Shown here: positions 27,547-36,703 of the stretch, piece after piece
How the letters are laid out: every line of letters starts with the position of its first letter
Numbering within the stretch: the stretch's first letter is position 1
Made by a program: the position numbers and the translations under genes
The notes under the pieces: generated by a model
What the model was told of the DNA's origin: nothing
The model's input: the letters and a program-made list of their open reading frames with translations, nothing else
Database searches by the model: none
Assembly (NCBI GenBank): GCA_030531795.1
Contig: JAUNMN010000005.1
Span: 1-64,000, forward strand
DNA: 64,000 nucleotides
Source: Neisseria sp.
GTDB lineage: Bacteria; Pseudomonadota; Gammaproteobacteria; Burkholderiales; Neisseriaceae
Direction of reading: 5' to 3'

Positions 27547-29624
27547 AACTCTCTTTTACCCGTCTAGCTAAAAAAGACAAAACCAGCACGCGCCCAGTAG
27601 ACGAACGCCGCGACTTTCGCATTCGTTTACTGGTTGCGTTTGGCTTTATTGTGCTGCTTTTTTGCGTATTGCTGGCGCGTTTTATTTTCTTGCAAGTCAT
27701 CAAACACGAAGAATACACCGCCCAAGCCACCACCAACCGCATCACACTCATTCCCACTGCGCCGATTCGTGGCGAGGTAACCGACATCAATGGCGTGGTG
27801 TTGGCACACAACTACCCTGCGTTTTCGCTGGAAATCGTTCCCAACAAAATTGAAGGCAAAATTGAAGACACCATTGCCGCACTCAAAACTTATGTAGACA
27901 TCAGCGAAGCCGATTTAAAACGCTTCAAAAAATTCCGCGCCGATTTTCGTTCTTACGAAAAAGTGCCGCTCAAAATGAAACTCACGCCCGATGAAGCCTC
28001 GCGCCTTGCCGCCCAGCTTTACCGTTTTTCAGGCGTGGAAATCAACGCGCGCACCTTCCGCGAATATCCATACAGCAAACTCACCGCCCACTTTTTGGGC
28101 TACATCGGTCGCATCAGCGATAAAGACCAAGAAAAATTAGAAGCCGACAATTTAAGCGCGCTGTATCGTGGCAGCACCCACATCGGCAAATCGGGTTTAG
28201 AGAAATTTTACGAACGTCAATTACACGGCACCCCCGGTTATCAAGAAGTGGAAAAAGACGCGTATGGCAACATCGTTCGTGTGCTGAAAAATGTGCCGTC
28301 TAAAACGGGGCAAACGCTGAAACTCTCAATGGACATTCGTTTGCAGCAAGAAGCCGACCGCTTAATGGCTGGACGACGCGGCGCATTAGTGGCAATCGAC
28401 CCGCAAACAGGCGGCGTGTTGGCGTATATTTCCAACCCGTCTTTTGACCCGAATTTGTTTATTGACGGCATTGACGGCGAAACGTGGAAAAGTTTGAACG
28501 AAAACTGGCAACGCCCTTTGATTAACCGTGTTACTCAAGGCATGTATCCACCTGGTTCAACCTTCAAACCATTCATCGGCATGGCTTTGCTGGAAAGCGG
28601 CAAAATCACGCAAAACAGCGTTTATCCAGCCCCCGGTGCGTGGAGCATTCCTGGAAGCAAACACTTGTTCCGCGACTCGGTGCGCAGTGGACACGGTTCG
28701 GCGAATTTGAGCAAAGCGATTCAAGTGTCGTCAGACACTTTCTTCTATCGCTTGGGTTTTGAAGCGGGTATTAACCGTTTGCGTCCATTTTTGGCGGATT
28801 TTGGTTTGGGCAAGGCAACGGGCATTGATTTGCCAAACGAATATCGCGGCGTGTTGCCCTCGCCCGAATGGAAAGAAAAGCGTTTTGCCAAATTGTCGGC
28901 GGAAAAACGCCGTTGGAATCCTGCAGAGATGGTGCCAGTCAGCATCGGACAAGGTTATAACACCTTCACGCCTTTACAAATGGCGCACGCAACCGCCACG
29001 CTCGCCAACAACGGCAAGGTTTATCGTCCGCACATGGTTAAAGAATTGCTCGACCACGACAGCCGCCAAATCACGCTGATTAACCCAAAACCTGAACGCG
29101 TGTTGCCATATCAAGCCAGCAACTTCACTTACATCAAACACGCGATGGCGCGTGTGTTGCGCCCAGGCGGCACAGCCGCGCGCATCGGTGCAGGTTTGGC
29201 GTACAGCATGGGCGGCAAAACAGGTACAGCGCAAGTGGTGCAAATCGCGCAAGGCAAAAAATACAATGCCGCCGCGCTTGCCGAACAACATCGCGACCAC
29301 GCGTGGTTTATCTCGTTCGCCCCGATGGAACAGCCCAAAATCGCGATTGCGGTGATTTTGGAAAACGGCGGTTGGGGTAAAAATGCCGCACCGATTGCGC
29401 GTCGTTTGAGCGACTATTATTTACTCAAATTGCGTGCTGGCGAAAACGACAACATCAAAGTCAATGCAGCCGCCCAACGTAACACGCCAAATCCTTTATT
29501 AGAAGGCAATCACGCGGCAGCTAAAGCAACACATTCCATTTATCAACAAGCCTATCAAGCCTTGCAAAACGATGCTGCAGACGGCATGCCGTCTGCAACA
29601 CAGGCTTCGGGAGCAGCGCAATGA
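27543..29624 (+). CDS. mrdA: penicillin-binding protein 2, elongasome transpeptidase
   Basis: 693 aa bitopic class B PBP. A cytosolic N-terminus, a membrane helix (about 28-51) and the pedestal domain are followed by the transpeptidase with SxxK motif STFK (S339-K342) in YPPGSTFKPFIGM, the second motif in VSSDTFFYRLG (about 398-408), and KTGTAQ. It cross-links peptidoglycan during elongation with RodA as glycosyltransferase partner. The C-terminal tail is low complexity and encodes a 22-bp back-to-back DUS palindrome. Overlaps both neighbours by 4 bases (ATGA), so the operon is tightly coupled. Confidence 0.97.
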   Translation: MKLSFTRLAKKDKTSTRPVDERRDFRIRLLVAFGFIVLLFCVLLARFIFLQVIKHEEYTAQATTNRITLIPTAPIRGEVTDINGVVLAHNYPAFSLEIVPNKIEGKIEDTIAALKTYVDISEADLKRFKKFRADFRSYEKVPLKMKLTPDEASRLAAQLYRFSGVEINARTFREYPYSKLTAHFLGYIGRISDKDQEKLEADNLSALYRGSTHIGKSGLEKFYERQLHGTPGYQEVEKDAYGNIVRVLKNVPSKTGQTLKLSMDIRLQQEADRLMAGRRGALVAIDPQTGGVLAYISNPSFDPNLFIDGIDGETWKSLNENWQRPLINRVTQGMYPPGSTFKPFIGMALLESGKITQNSVYPAPGAWSIPGSKHLFRDSVRSGHGSANLSKAIQVSSDTFFYRLGFEAGINRLRPFLADFGLGKATGIDLPNEYRGVLPSPEWKEKRFAKLSAEKRRWNPAEMVPVSIGQGYNTFTPLQMAHATATLANNGKVYRPHMVKELLDHDSRQITLINPKPERVLPYQASNFTYIKHAMARVLRPGGTAARIGAGLAYSMGGKTGTAQVVQIAQGKKYNAAALAEQHRDHAWFISFAPMEQPKIAIAVILENGGWGKNAAPIARRLSDYYLLKLRAGENDNIKVNAAAQRNTPNPLLEGNHAAAKATHSIYQQAYQALQNDAADGMPSATQASGAAQ
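29576..29597. repeat. back-to-back DUS palindrome inside mrdA
   Basis: TGCAGACGGCAT and ATGCCGTCTGCA share AT at the centre, the opposite topology to the TGCA-centred 20-mers. It is translated as AADGMPSA in the PBP2 tail. Confidence 0.75.
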
Positions 29625-30721
29625 ATGAAAGCAACTTTTTGCAGCGCGTCAAAAATCTGCTGTGGCAACCGATGGACGCGTGGCTATTTTATGCCATGCT
29701 GATTGTCTACATCATGAGTTTGTTTCTGCTCTACTCGGCAGACGGACAAGACATCGGTCGCCTTGAAGACAAAACCTTACACACGATTTTGGGTTTCACT
29801 CTGCTTTGGTTCATCGCCCGACTCAAGCCATCGTTCATCGCCACATTCGCCTTGCCGATGTATGTTTTGGGCGTGGTGCTGTTGTTGGGTGTGCATTTTT
29901 TCGGCATCACTGTCAATGGCTCAACCCGTTGGCTGAATTTGGGCATCGTTCGCCTGCAGCCCTCTGAAATCATGAAAATCGGTTTGCCGATGATGATTGC
30001 GTGGTACTTTCAGCGCTACGAAGGCAGCCTGAACTGGAAACATTATTTGGTCGCGATTACGCTGGTTGTGATTCCTGGTGCATTGATTTTGAAGCAGCCC
30101 GACTTGGGCACGGCAACCCTGATTATGGCTTCAGGTTTGTTCGTGGTGTTTTTCGCAGGTTTGCCGTGGAAAGTCATTTTCGCCGCGATTGCCCTATTCA
30201 TCGCCGCCTTGCCGCTGATTTGGAATTACGGCATGCACGACTACCAAAAAACGCGCGTGATGACCTTGCTCGACCCAAGCAAAGACCCGCTGGGCGCGGG
30301 TTATCACATTTTGCAATCGATGATTGCCATCGGCTCGGGCGGCGTGTGGGGCAAAGGTTGGCTCAACGGCACGCAAACCCACTTGGACTACATTCCCGAA
30401 TCCACCACCGACTTCATTTTCGCGGTGTATGGCGAAGAATTTGGCTTACTCGGCAACATCTTGTTATTGCTGATTTATTTGGTGATTTTAGGGCGTGGTT
30501 TGTACATTTCCGCCACCGCGCCCACGCTATATAGCCGCACGCTCGCAGGCGCATTGACGATGACATTTTTCTGTTACGCCTTCGTGAACATGGGCATGGT
30601 CAGCGGCATTTTGCCTGTGGTTGGCGTGCCTTTGCCGCTGGTCAGCTACGGCGGCACCGCCACGCTTTCTATTATGGTGATTTTCGCGCTTTTGATGAGC
30701 ATCGCCAACGAAAAACGCTGA
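29621..30721 (+). CDS. rodA: rod-shape SEDS peptidoglycan glycosyltransferase RodA
   Basis: 366 aa polytopic SEDS protein polymerising lipid II with PBP2. Features: MLIVYIMSLFLLYSADGQD, GSTRWLNLGIVRLQPSEIMKIG (conserved WxxxG..QPSE), QPDLGTATL, IAIGSGGVWGKGW and LPLVSYGGTATLSIM. It closes the mre operon. A 12-base AGGCAGCCTGAA, the uptake sequence I recall for Kingella, occurs in its coding sequence at 30022-30033. A local-dialect DUS overlaps the stop codon (TGATGCC). Confidence 0.96.
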   Translation: MNESNFLQRVKNLLWQPMDAWLFYAMLIVYIMSLFLLYSADGQDIGRLEDKTLHTILGFTLLWFIARLKPSFIATFALPMYVLGVVLLLGVHFFGITVNGSTRWLNLGIVRLQPSEIMKIGLPMMIAWYFQRYEGSLNWKHYLVAITLVVIPGALILKQPDLGTATLIMASGLFVVFFAGLPWKVIFAAIALFIAALPLIWNYGMHDYQKTRVMTLLDPSKDPLGAGYHILQSMIAIGSGGVWGKGWLNGTQTHLDYIPESTTDFIFAVYGEEFGLLGNILLLLIYLVILGRGLYISATAPTLYSRTLAGALTMTFFCYAFVNMGMVSGILPVVGVPLPLVSYGGTATLSIMVIFALLMSIANEKR

Positions 30722-30766
30722 TGCCGTCTGCAAACATGTAACTCGCGCAAAGCACGCGGCATCGCT

Positions 30767-30796
30767 TTGAACACAGAACGCTAGCTGTGTTACAAT
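30767..30796 (+). promoter_or_regulatory. sigma-70 promoter of aroC
   Basis: TTGAAC, an 18-base spacer, then TACAAT preceded by TGT (extended -10). It ends 57 bases before the aroC start codon. Confidence 0.6.
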
Positions 30797-30853
30797 AAAA
30801 CCCTTTATTACAAAATCAATATAATTCAATAAGTTACAAATCGGAGTTTTCTC

Positions 30854-31954
30854 ATGTCAGGCAACACTTTCGGCACACTGTTTCGCGTCAGCACTTTTGG
30901 CGAAAGCCACGGCCCCGCCTTGGGCTGCATTATTGATGGCTGTCCGCCGAATTTAGAATTGTCTACCGAAGACATTCAATTTGACCTCGACCGCCGCAAA
31001 CCTGGCACCAGTCGCCACGTTACCCAACGTCGCGAAGCCGACGAAGTAGAAATTTTATCAGGCGTGTTTGAAGGCAAAACCACAGGCACGCCGATTGCGC
31101 TGTTAATCCGCAACACCGACCAACGCAGCAAAGATTATGGCAACATCTCCCAGCAATTTCGCCCTGGACACGCCGACTACACTTACTGGCACAAATACGG
31201 CATTCGCGATTATCGCGGCGGCGGTCGCTCGTCGGCACGCGAAACGGCGGCACGCGTGGCGGCGGGCGCAGTAGCGAAAAAATGGCTGGCTGAACAATTT
31301 GGTACGCAAATTATTTGCTGGGTAACGCAAGTTGGCGAACAGGAAATTCGTTTTGAAGACGAAGCGTTTATCGCACAAAATCCGTTTTTCGCAGCGAATC
31401 AGTCGCAAATCGCCGATTTGGAAAAGTATATGGACAGCGTGCGCAAATCGCTGGACAGCGTCGGTGCGAAATTGCACATTGAAGCGCGTAATGTGCTAGT
31501 TGGTTTGGGCGAACCTGTGTTTGACCGCTTGGACGCGGACATCGCCCACGCGCTGATGTCGATTAACGCCGTGAAAGGCGTGGAAATCGGCGACGGTTTT
31601 GATGTGGTTAGCCAACGCGGCAGCGTGCATGGCGATGAACTCACGCCGCAAGGTTTTCTGTCGAATCATGCAGGCGGCATCTTGGGCGGCATTTCCACGG
31701 GGCAAACGATTAGCGCGAATTTCGCGATTAAACCAACCAGTTCCATCGCCACGCCGCGTCAATCGATTGACATCGACGGCAATCCCGTAACGCTGGCAAC
31801 GCACGGTCGCCACGACCCTTGTGTCGGTTTGCGTGCTGCACCGATTGCCGAAGCGATGTTGGCTTTAGTGTTAATCGACCACGCTTTACGCCATCGCGCC
31901 CAAAACGCCGATGTACGCGTGAACACGCCCAACATCGCACCTTTAACACGCTAA
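30854..31954 (+). CDS. aroC: chorismate synthase
   Basis: 366 aa FMN-dependent enzyme converting EPSP to chorismate, the last shikimate step. Diagnostic blocks: [15 protein letters not shown] (residues 10-24), [43 protein letters not shown], and [16 protein letters not shown] followed by [11 protein letters not shown] near the C-terminus. The start follows GGAG. Monocistronic with its own promoter and a DUS stem-loop after the stop. Confidence 0.98.
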   Translation: MSGNTFGTLFRVSTFGESHGPALGCIIDGCPPNLELSTEDIQFDLDRRKPGTSRHVTQRREADEVEILSGVFEGKTTGTPIALLIRNTDQRSKDYGNISQQFRPGHADYTYWHKYGIRDYRGGGRSSARETAARVAAGAVAKKWLAEQFGTQIICWVTQVGEQEIRFEDEAFIAQNPFFAANQSQIADLEKYMDSVRKSLDSVGAKLHIEARNVLVGLGEPVFDRLDADIAHALMSINAVKGVEIGDGFDVVSQRGSVHGDELTPQGFLSNHAGGILGGISTGQTISANFAIKPTSSIATPRQSIDIDGNPVTLATHGRHDPCVGLRAAPIAEAMLALVLIDHALRHRAQNADVRVNTPNIAPLTR

Positions 31955-31957
31955 ACC

Positions 31958-31994
31958 TGCAGACGGCATCGGTTCGCTTATGATGCCGTCTGCA
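31958..31994. terminator. DUS stem-loop after aroC
   Basis: TGCAGACGGCATC and GATGCCGTCTGCA as a perfect 13-bp stem with an 11-base loop. Likely aroC terminator, just before the Gcr-family gene. Confidence 0.65.
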
Positions 31995-32031
31995 CCTTCC
32001 CTTTTTCTCACGAATTGAAGAGTATTTGCCT

Positions 32032-34050
32032 ATGAAAAAAGCCCATGCGAGACAATTTGCTGAAGAACTGCAACACACACTCGCCAGCCAAGACTTCATG
32101 CAAGTTTTGAATATGCTGGTGAAATTCATGCGCCGCGGCGGCGTGAAAGGCGCGTCGATTCGTTTTGACTTGCTCCTGCTCACGCTCAACGAAAACGAAA
32201 CCCTGCGCCGCGACTTTAGCACCCGTTTCCATCAATGGCTGGGCAAAACCCATCTTTATCCTGCATTAGTAAACTTGGGCATTTTCTCGCGCAGCGGCTT
32301 CGGGCGCGAAGTGGGTATGCGCGTTTACGAACGTTTTTTCCCGTCTTACAAAGATTTCAGCAATCTGCGCGACGTGTTTTTGTATCTGTTTTACAAACGC
32401 AGCGACGAAAACTGGTTGCCCACCATCAGCCTGCGTCAGTGGCTCAATCTTTACCAAATCATACGCAACAACACCGATGCCAACACACTCACTCAAGCAT
32501 CGCGCCACATGACCCAAGCGCGTTTGCACGCGATTGAAATGCTGTCGATTTGGGTTGCCGCCGAAGCGCTCGAGCCCGAATTTTTGCGCCTCGAGCCCAC
32601 TTTATTGAAAGTCGAATCATCGTTTTTGGGTTTGCATCGCGAAGTTAGCCATTTGGTTGCCCACTATCGCCAAAGCGAAATCGGCAACACCTTTGACACT
32701 GCCCACATCGCCGTGATGATGGAACAGTGCAGACGGCAAGTTGAACGCTTGCGCCGTCGCGGCACAGGTCCAGGCGCAGGTTCATCGGTGAAAGTGGCGC
32801 ACTTATTAGAACGTTTGGCGCAAAGCCTAGACCGCTTGTCGCTCTTAATCGACATTCAAACCGCGCCCGACAATTTGGAACGCAACCGCCACACCGTGCA
32901 ACTCTTACGCGGTTTAACCACCGCCGCGCTGGAACAACACAGCACCGCCCTATTGCGTCGCCGCAGCATCAAAATGTTGGCACAAAGCATCAGCTCCAAC
33001 ACCAGCGACCACGGCGAACACTACATCACACGCAATCGCAGCGAATGGTTTGCCATGTTGCGTTCAGCTGCTGGTGGCGGCGTGATTATCGCGTTTTTGG
33101 CATTAAACAAACTCTTTCTCGCCACTCAAGATTTCGGCGAGTTTACCACCGCGTTTTTAAACGGCTTAAACTACGGCTTGGGTTTCATGTTCATTCATAT
33201 GTTGCATTTCACGGTTGCCACCAAACAGCCTGCGATGACCGCCGCCAAAATCGCCGAACAAATCGAACAAAGCGACCAAGACAAAAGCAAATACAGCCAA
33301 ATCGCGCGGCTGTTTATTGATGTGGTGCGTTCGCAAAGCGTTGCCGTGTTTGGCAATGTATTTGTCGCGATTTTGGTTGCCACAGGCGTGTCGCTTGCCT
33401 ACGCGCATTACAGCCACGATGCCATTTTGAATTTCAATGAAATTGCCTATCAAATCAAATCGATGCAACCGTTTACCCAGCCAACGCTTTGGTATGCCGC
33501 CATTGCGGGCGTGTGGCTGTTTTGCTCGGGTTTGATTGCGGGCTTTTTTGACAACCGCGCCGATTATCTGAATTTGCGCAAACGCTTGCCTGTTCATCCT
33601 TGGCTGCAAAAAATCCTGCCTTTGCGCACCCGCGTTTGGCTTGGCAATTATTTGCACGCGAATTACGGTTCTTTAGCAGGTAATTTCATTTTTGGTATGT
33701 TGTTGGGCTTAACGGGCTGGTTTGGGCACATTTTGGGCTTGCCGCTGGACATTCGCCACGTTGCCTTTTCGTCGGCAAACTTGGGTTACGCCGCCATCAG
33801 CTCGGGCATGGGTTTGGGGCATTTCGCGATGAATTTGGGCGGTGTATTGCTCATCGGCGTGGTCAATTTGTGGGTGAGTTTCAGCTTGGCGTTCAGCGTT
33901 GCGCTGCGTTCGCGCGACACCCAAATTGAAAGCCTGCCGCAACTCTTGCTCGCGATTTGGGCGCAAATCAAAGCCAACCCTTTGCACTTGATTTTCCCTG
34001 TTGGCTTGGCAAATCAAGTCATCAAAAACAGCAAATCGTCTGCCGAATAA
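32032..34050 (+). CDS. gcr: Gcr-family membrane protein (annotated 'site-specific recombinase')
   Basis: 672 aa from the ATG at 32032. Matches the SpecificRecomb/Gcr family named after a gonococcal gene. The N-terminal ~330 residues are helical and soluble (RRGGVKGASIRFDLLLLTLNE). The C-terminal half has several clear membrane segments (about 345-365 GGVIIAFLALNKLFL, 375-395, 425-455, 475-500, 545-575 and 590-625). No tyrosine- or serine-recombinase catalytic motif is seen, so the recombinase name is doubtful and a membrane role is more likely. An in-frame TTG six bases upstream is less likely. Confidence 0.85.
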   Translation: MKKAHARQFAEELQHTLASQDFMQVLNMLVKFMRRGGVKGASIRFDLLLLTLNENETLRRDFSTRFHQWLGKTHLYPALVNLGIFSRSGFGREVGMRVYERFFPSYKDFSNLRDVFLYLFYKRSDENWLPTISLRQWLNLYQIIRNNTDANTLTQASRHMTQARLHAIEMLSIWVAAEALEPEFLRLEPTLLKVESSFLGLHREVSHLVAHYRQSEIGNTFDTAHIAVMMEQCRRQVERLRRRGTGPGAGSSVKVAHLLERLAQSLDRLSLLIDIQTAPDNLERNRHTVQLLRGLTTAALEQHSTALLRRRSIKMLAQSISSNTSDHGEHYITRNRSEWFAMLRSAAGGGVIIAFLALNKLFLATQDFGEFTTAFLNGLNYGLGFMFIHMLHFTVATKQPAMTAAKIAEQIEQSDQDKSKYSQIARLFIDVVRSQSVAVFGNVFVAILVATGVSLAYAHYSHDAILNFNEIAYQIKSMQPFTQPTLWYAAIAGVWLFCSGLIAGFFDNRADYLNLRKRLPVHPWLQKILPLRTRVWLGNYLHANYGSLAGNFIFGMLLGLTGWFGHILGLPLDIRHVAFSSANLGYAAISSGMGLGHFAMNLGGVLLIGVVNLWVSFSLAFSVALRSRDTQIESLPQLLLAIWAQIKANPLHLIFPVGLANQVIKNSKSSAE

Positions 34051-34052
34051 AC

Positions 34053-34127
34053 GATGCCGTCTGCGACCCAAGGAAGTCCCTTTAACGAAGCTACAGGGAC
34101 GGTTCACTTAAAAATTGCAGACGGCAT
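34053..34127. repeat. split DUS pair flanking a small inverted repeat
   Basis: GATGCCGTCTGC and TTGCAGACGGCAT lie about 50 bases apart. Between them are GTCCCT and AGGGAC arms around TTAACGAAGCTAC, and outer AAGT/ACTT. It may be a DUS stem into which a short sequence was inserted; it probably ends the gcr transcript. Confidence 0.55.
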
Positions 34128-34190
34128 TTTTGGCATTATCCTTTGCACACAAACCCAAATCATTGATTAAAAAATAAAAAGGCAAACATC

Positions 34191-35414
34191 ATGCAAACCT
34201 ATCTTGTTGGCGGCGCGGTGCGCGACCGTTTATTAGGACGCGACACTCAAGATTTGGACTGGGTTGTCGTCGGCGCAAATCCGCAAATCATGTTGGCACA
34301 AGGTTTTCTGCCTGTGGGTAAAGATTTTCCCGTGTTTTTGCACCCGAAAACGCGTCAAGAATACGCGCTGGCGCGTACCGAACGCAAAATCGCGCAAGGC
34401 TATGCGGGTTTTGCATTTTACGCCGACAGCGATGTTACGCTGGAACAAGATTTGATGCGCCGCGACTTGACCATCAACGCAATGGCGCAAGCTGCAGACG
34501 GCACAATTATCGACCCGTTCGGCGGACAAGATGATTTGAAAAACAAATGCTTGCGCCACGTTTCGCCTGCTTTTGCCGAAGACCCCGTGCGCGTGTTGCG
34601 TACCGCCCGTTTTGCCGCGCGTTATGATTTTGAAGTCGCGCCCGAAACCATGCAATTGATGCAAAACATGGTTGCCGCTGGCGAATGTCATGCTTTAGTT
34701 GCCGAACGCGTGTGGCAAGAGTTGGCGAAAGGTTTATGCGAGCCATTTCCTGCCAAAATGATAGAAATTTTGCGCGAATCTGGTTGCTTGAAAGTGATTT
34801 CACCCGAACTGGAGCAATTATTTGGCGTGCCACAAAATCCAGCGCATCACCCCGAAATCGACGCTGGCATTCACACTTTGCTGGTTTTGCAACAAACTGC
34901 CGTCTGCAATTTGAGTCTAGCCGAACGCTACGCCGCTTTATTGCACGATTTGGGCAAGGGCATCACGCCGAAAAACTTGCTGCCCAAACATCGCGGACAC
35001 GATTTGGCTGGCGTGCCGCTGGTGCAAGCGGTCAATCAACGCCTGCGCGCGCCCAAAGCCTGTGCCGAACTTGCCGAACTGGTTTGCCGTTGGCATATTG
35101 TGATACACAGCCTGCGCGAATTGAGTAGCGAACAAGTGCTGGACGTGTTGCGCCAAACCGATGCGCTGCGCCGCCCCGAACGTTTTGAGCAGCTGTTAAA
35201 CGTCTGTCGCGCCGATTCGCAAGGTCGTCTGCACCATGAAAACGCGCCCTATCCGCAACATGAAGCGTGGCAAAATCTGCTTGCTGCCATCAAACAAGTG
35301 CCGCAAAAAAGCATCGCCCAGCAACATCAATCCCAGCCGCAACACATCGCCCAAGCGATTTACCAAGCCCAGCTGGCGGCGATTGAAGCGGTTCATCAGC
35401 CCAAAAATGATTGA
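34191..35414 (+). CDS. cca: multifunctional CCA-adding tRNA nucleotidyltransferase
   Basis: 407 aa, class II enzyme that builds and repairs the tRNA 3' CCA end. The nucleotidyltransferase head shows YLVGGAVRDRLLG and QDLDWVVVG (catalytic carboxylates about residues 21-23), DLTINAMAQ and the ERxA-like EDPVRVLRTARFAARYDFE. The C-terminal part carries an HD phosphohydrolase-type motif LLHDLGKG and HRGHD, as in the E. coli-type multifunctional enzyme. A DUS lies in codons 103-106. Confidence 0.96.
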   Translation: MQTYLVGGAVRDRLLGRDTQDLDWVVVGANPQIMLAQGFLPVGKDFPVFLHPKTRQEYALARTERKIAQGYAGFAFYADSDVTLEQDLMRRDLTINAMAQAADGTIIDPFGGQDDLKNKCLRHVSPAFAEDPVRVLRTARFAARYDFEVAPETMQLMQNMVAAGECHALVAERVWQELAKGLCEPFPAKMIEILRESGCLKVISPELEQLFGVPQNPAHHPEIDAGIHTLLVLQQTAVCNLSLAERYAALLHDLGKGITPKNLLPKHRGHDLAGVPLVQAVNQRLRAPKACAELAELVCRWHIVIHSLRELSSEQVLDVLRQTDALRRPERFEQLLNVCRADSQGRLHHENAPYPQHEAWQNLLAAIKQVPQKSIAQQHQSQPQHIAQAIYQAQLAAIEAVHQPKND

Positions 35415-35443
35415 ACGCGCGCTGTTCAAATTTGCCAAACAAA

Positions 35444-35477
35444 ATGCCGTCTGCGACTAAAAAAACGCAGACGGCAT
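35444..35477. terminator. DUS stem-loop after cca
   Basis: ATGCCGTCTGCG and CGCAGACGGCAT with an A-rich loop, followed by TTTT on the plus strand, 30 bases after the cca stop. Confidence 0.7.
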
Positions 35478-35519
35478 CTTTTCACTGAAACGCTTGAAAG
35501 CGGTTCACCAAGTTTTCAA

Positions 35520-35620
35520 TATAGTCAAATAACAAAGAATGAGACAAGGCTCGAAGCCGAAGACAGTACAACCAGTACGGCAAGGCAAAGTAACGCCGTA
35601 TCATTCTAAATTTAAAAGAC
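35520..35620. mobile_element. Correia-like (CREE) MITE, partly degenerate
   Basis: Begins TATAGTCAAATAACAAAGAA and contains core segments very close to the neisserial Correia element: GACAAGGC.CGAAGCCG.AGACAGTACAA, then AGTACGGCAAGGC and AACGCCGTA. Inner inverted arms GAATGA/TCATTC are visible. The left end resembles the Correia TATAGTGGATTAACAAAAA; the right terminal TATA is degraded. It lies between the convergent cca and aldo/keto reductase genes. It has no coding capacity, so mobilisation would need a transposase in trans. Confidence 0.72.
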
Positions 35621-35632
35621 GATAACATGGCT

Positions 35633-36625
35633 TTACGCAAACTCTTCGGTATCGATTTCGGTTTGGGTTACAGCAGGATAACGCGCACCGAACACGCTGT
35701 TTTGATTCAGAATATCGCCTGCTTGACGCAAAATGTCGGCATCAATTTTCAAAGCCAAAGTGGCGAAGTTTTCGCTAACATGAGCGATTTGGCTGCTACC
35801 TGGTATCGGCAAAATGTGTTCGCCTTGTGCCAACAGCCACTCCAAGCCAAGTTGCGCGGTGCTGCAATCGGCTTGCTTCGCTAACTCATTGAGTTGCTTC
35901 AATAAAGATAAATTTTGCGGATAATTTTCCGCCGAAAAACGCGGCATCGCACGGCGAATGTCGTTGGCAACTAAAGTTTGTGCATCTTGCAATTTACCAC
36001 CCAAAAAGCCACGCGCCACAGGGCTAAACGCCACGAAAGTCGCGTCGATTTCTTGGCAAGTTTGCAAAACACCCAGTTCAGGGTTGCGCGTCCACAAAGA
36101 ATATTCGGTTTGCACCGCTGCAATCGGGTGAACCGCGTGCGCTTTACGCAAAGTCGCCGCCGACACTTCCGACAAACCGATGTGGCGAATTTTGCCCTGT
36201 TCCACCAAACGCGACAGCGCGCCCACGCTCTCTTCAATCGGCACATTTTTGTCCCAGCGATGCAGGTAATACAAGTCAATCACATCGGTTTGCAAACGCG
36301 CCAACGATTCATCGGCTTGACGCAATAAGGTTTCAGGGCGACCGTCAATCACACGTTTGCCGTTCACGCCGCCCATGCCGCATTTGCTCGCCAACACGAT
36401 TTGTTGGCGGTGCGGTTTTAAAGTTTTGCCGACCAGCGTTTCGTTCGCGCCAAAGCCGTATAAAGTGGCGGTGTCAAAATGTTGGTAGCCCAAATCCAGC
36501 GCGTGCAATAAGAGTTTGCTTGCGTCGCTTTCGCTCGGCGGCGTGCCGTAGGCATGGCTTAAATTCATGCAACCCAAACCGATGGCGGCAACTTGCGCGC
36601 CTGCCAGTGTGCGTGTTGTGTTCAT
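35633..36625 (-). CDS. aldo/keto reductase
   Basis: 330 aa from ATG 36625, AKR13/YajO-like TIM-barrel NADPH reductase. Visible are GLGCMNLSHAYG at the start, the catalytic Asp-Tyr in FDTATLYGFGANE, Lys in VLASKCGMG, His in YYLHRWDK, and the cofactor segment PIPGSSQIAHVSEN near 270. The substrate is unknown. It follows ligC on the same strand but with a DUS stem-loop between them, so membership in the aromatic pathway is uncertain. A frame opening at 36661 starts inside the DUS and is rejected. Confidence 0.9.
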   Translation of the reverse strand: MNTTRTLAGAQVAAIGLGCMNLSHAYGTPPSESDASKLLLHALDLGYQHFDTATLYGFGANETLVGKTLKPHRQQIVLASKCGMGGVNGKRVIDGRPETLLRQADESLARLQTDVIDLYYLHRWDKNVPIEESVGALSRLVEQGKIRHIGLSEVSAATLRKAHAVHPIAAVQTEYSLWTRNPELGVLQTCQEIDATFVAFSPVARGFLGGKLQDAQTLVANDIRRAMPRFSAENYPQNLSLLKQLNELAKQADCSTAQLGLEWLLAQGEHILPIPGSSQIAHVSENFATLALKIDADILRQAGDILNQNSVFGARYPAVTQTEIDTEEFA

Positions 36626-36647
36626 GTTTTTTCCTTTATCTGATAAA

Positions 36648-36679
36648 ACTGCAGACGGCATCGTTTTGCCGTCTGCAGT
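36648..36679. terminator. perfect DUS stem-loop between ligC and the reductase gene
   Basis: ACTGCAGACGGCA, 6-base loop, TGCCGTCTGCAGT. Likely terminates the lig transcript after ligC. Confidence 0.7.
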
Positions 36680-36703
36680 ATTTTTGTGCCACTTAAAACA
36701 GGT

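Noticed and set aside
32032..34050. Integrative element marked by a 'site-specific recombinase'
   Set aside because: The protein is a membrane protein without recombinase catalytic residues, and flanking genes aroC and cca are housekeeping.
36626..36661. Extended start of the aldo/keto reductase inside the DUS (MPSAVLSDKGKN...)
   Set aside because: The ATG belongs to the DUS stem-loop between genes; the family start and spacing favour 36625.
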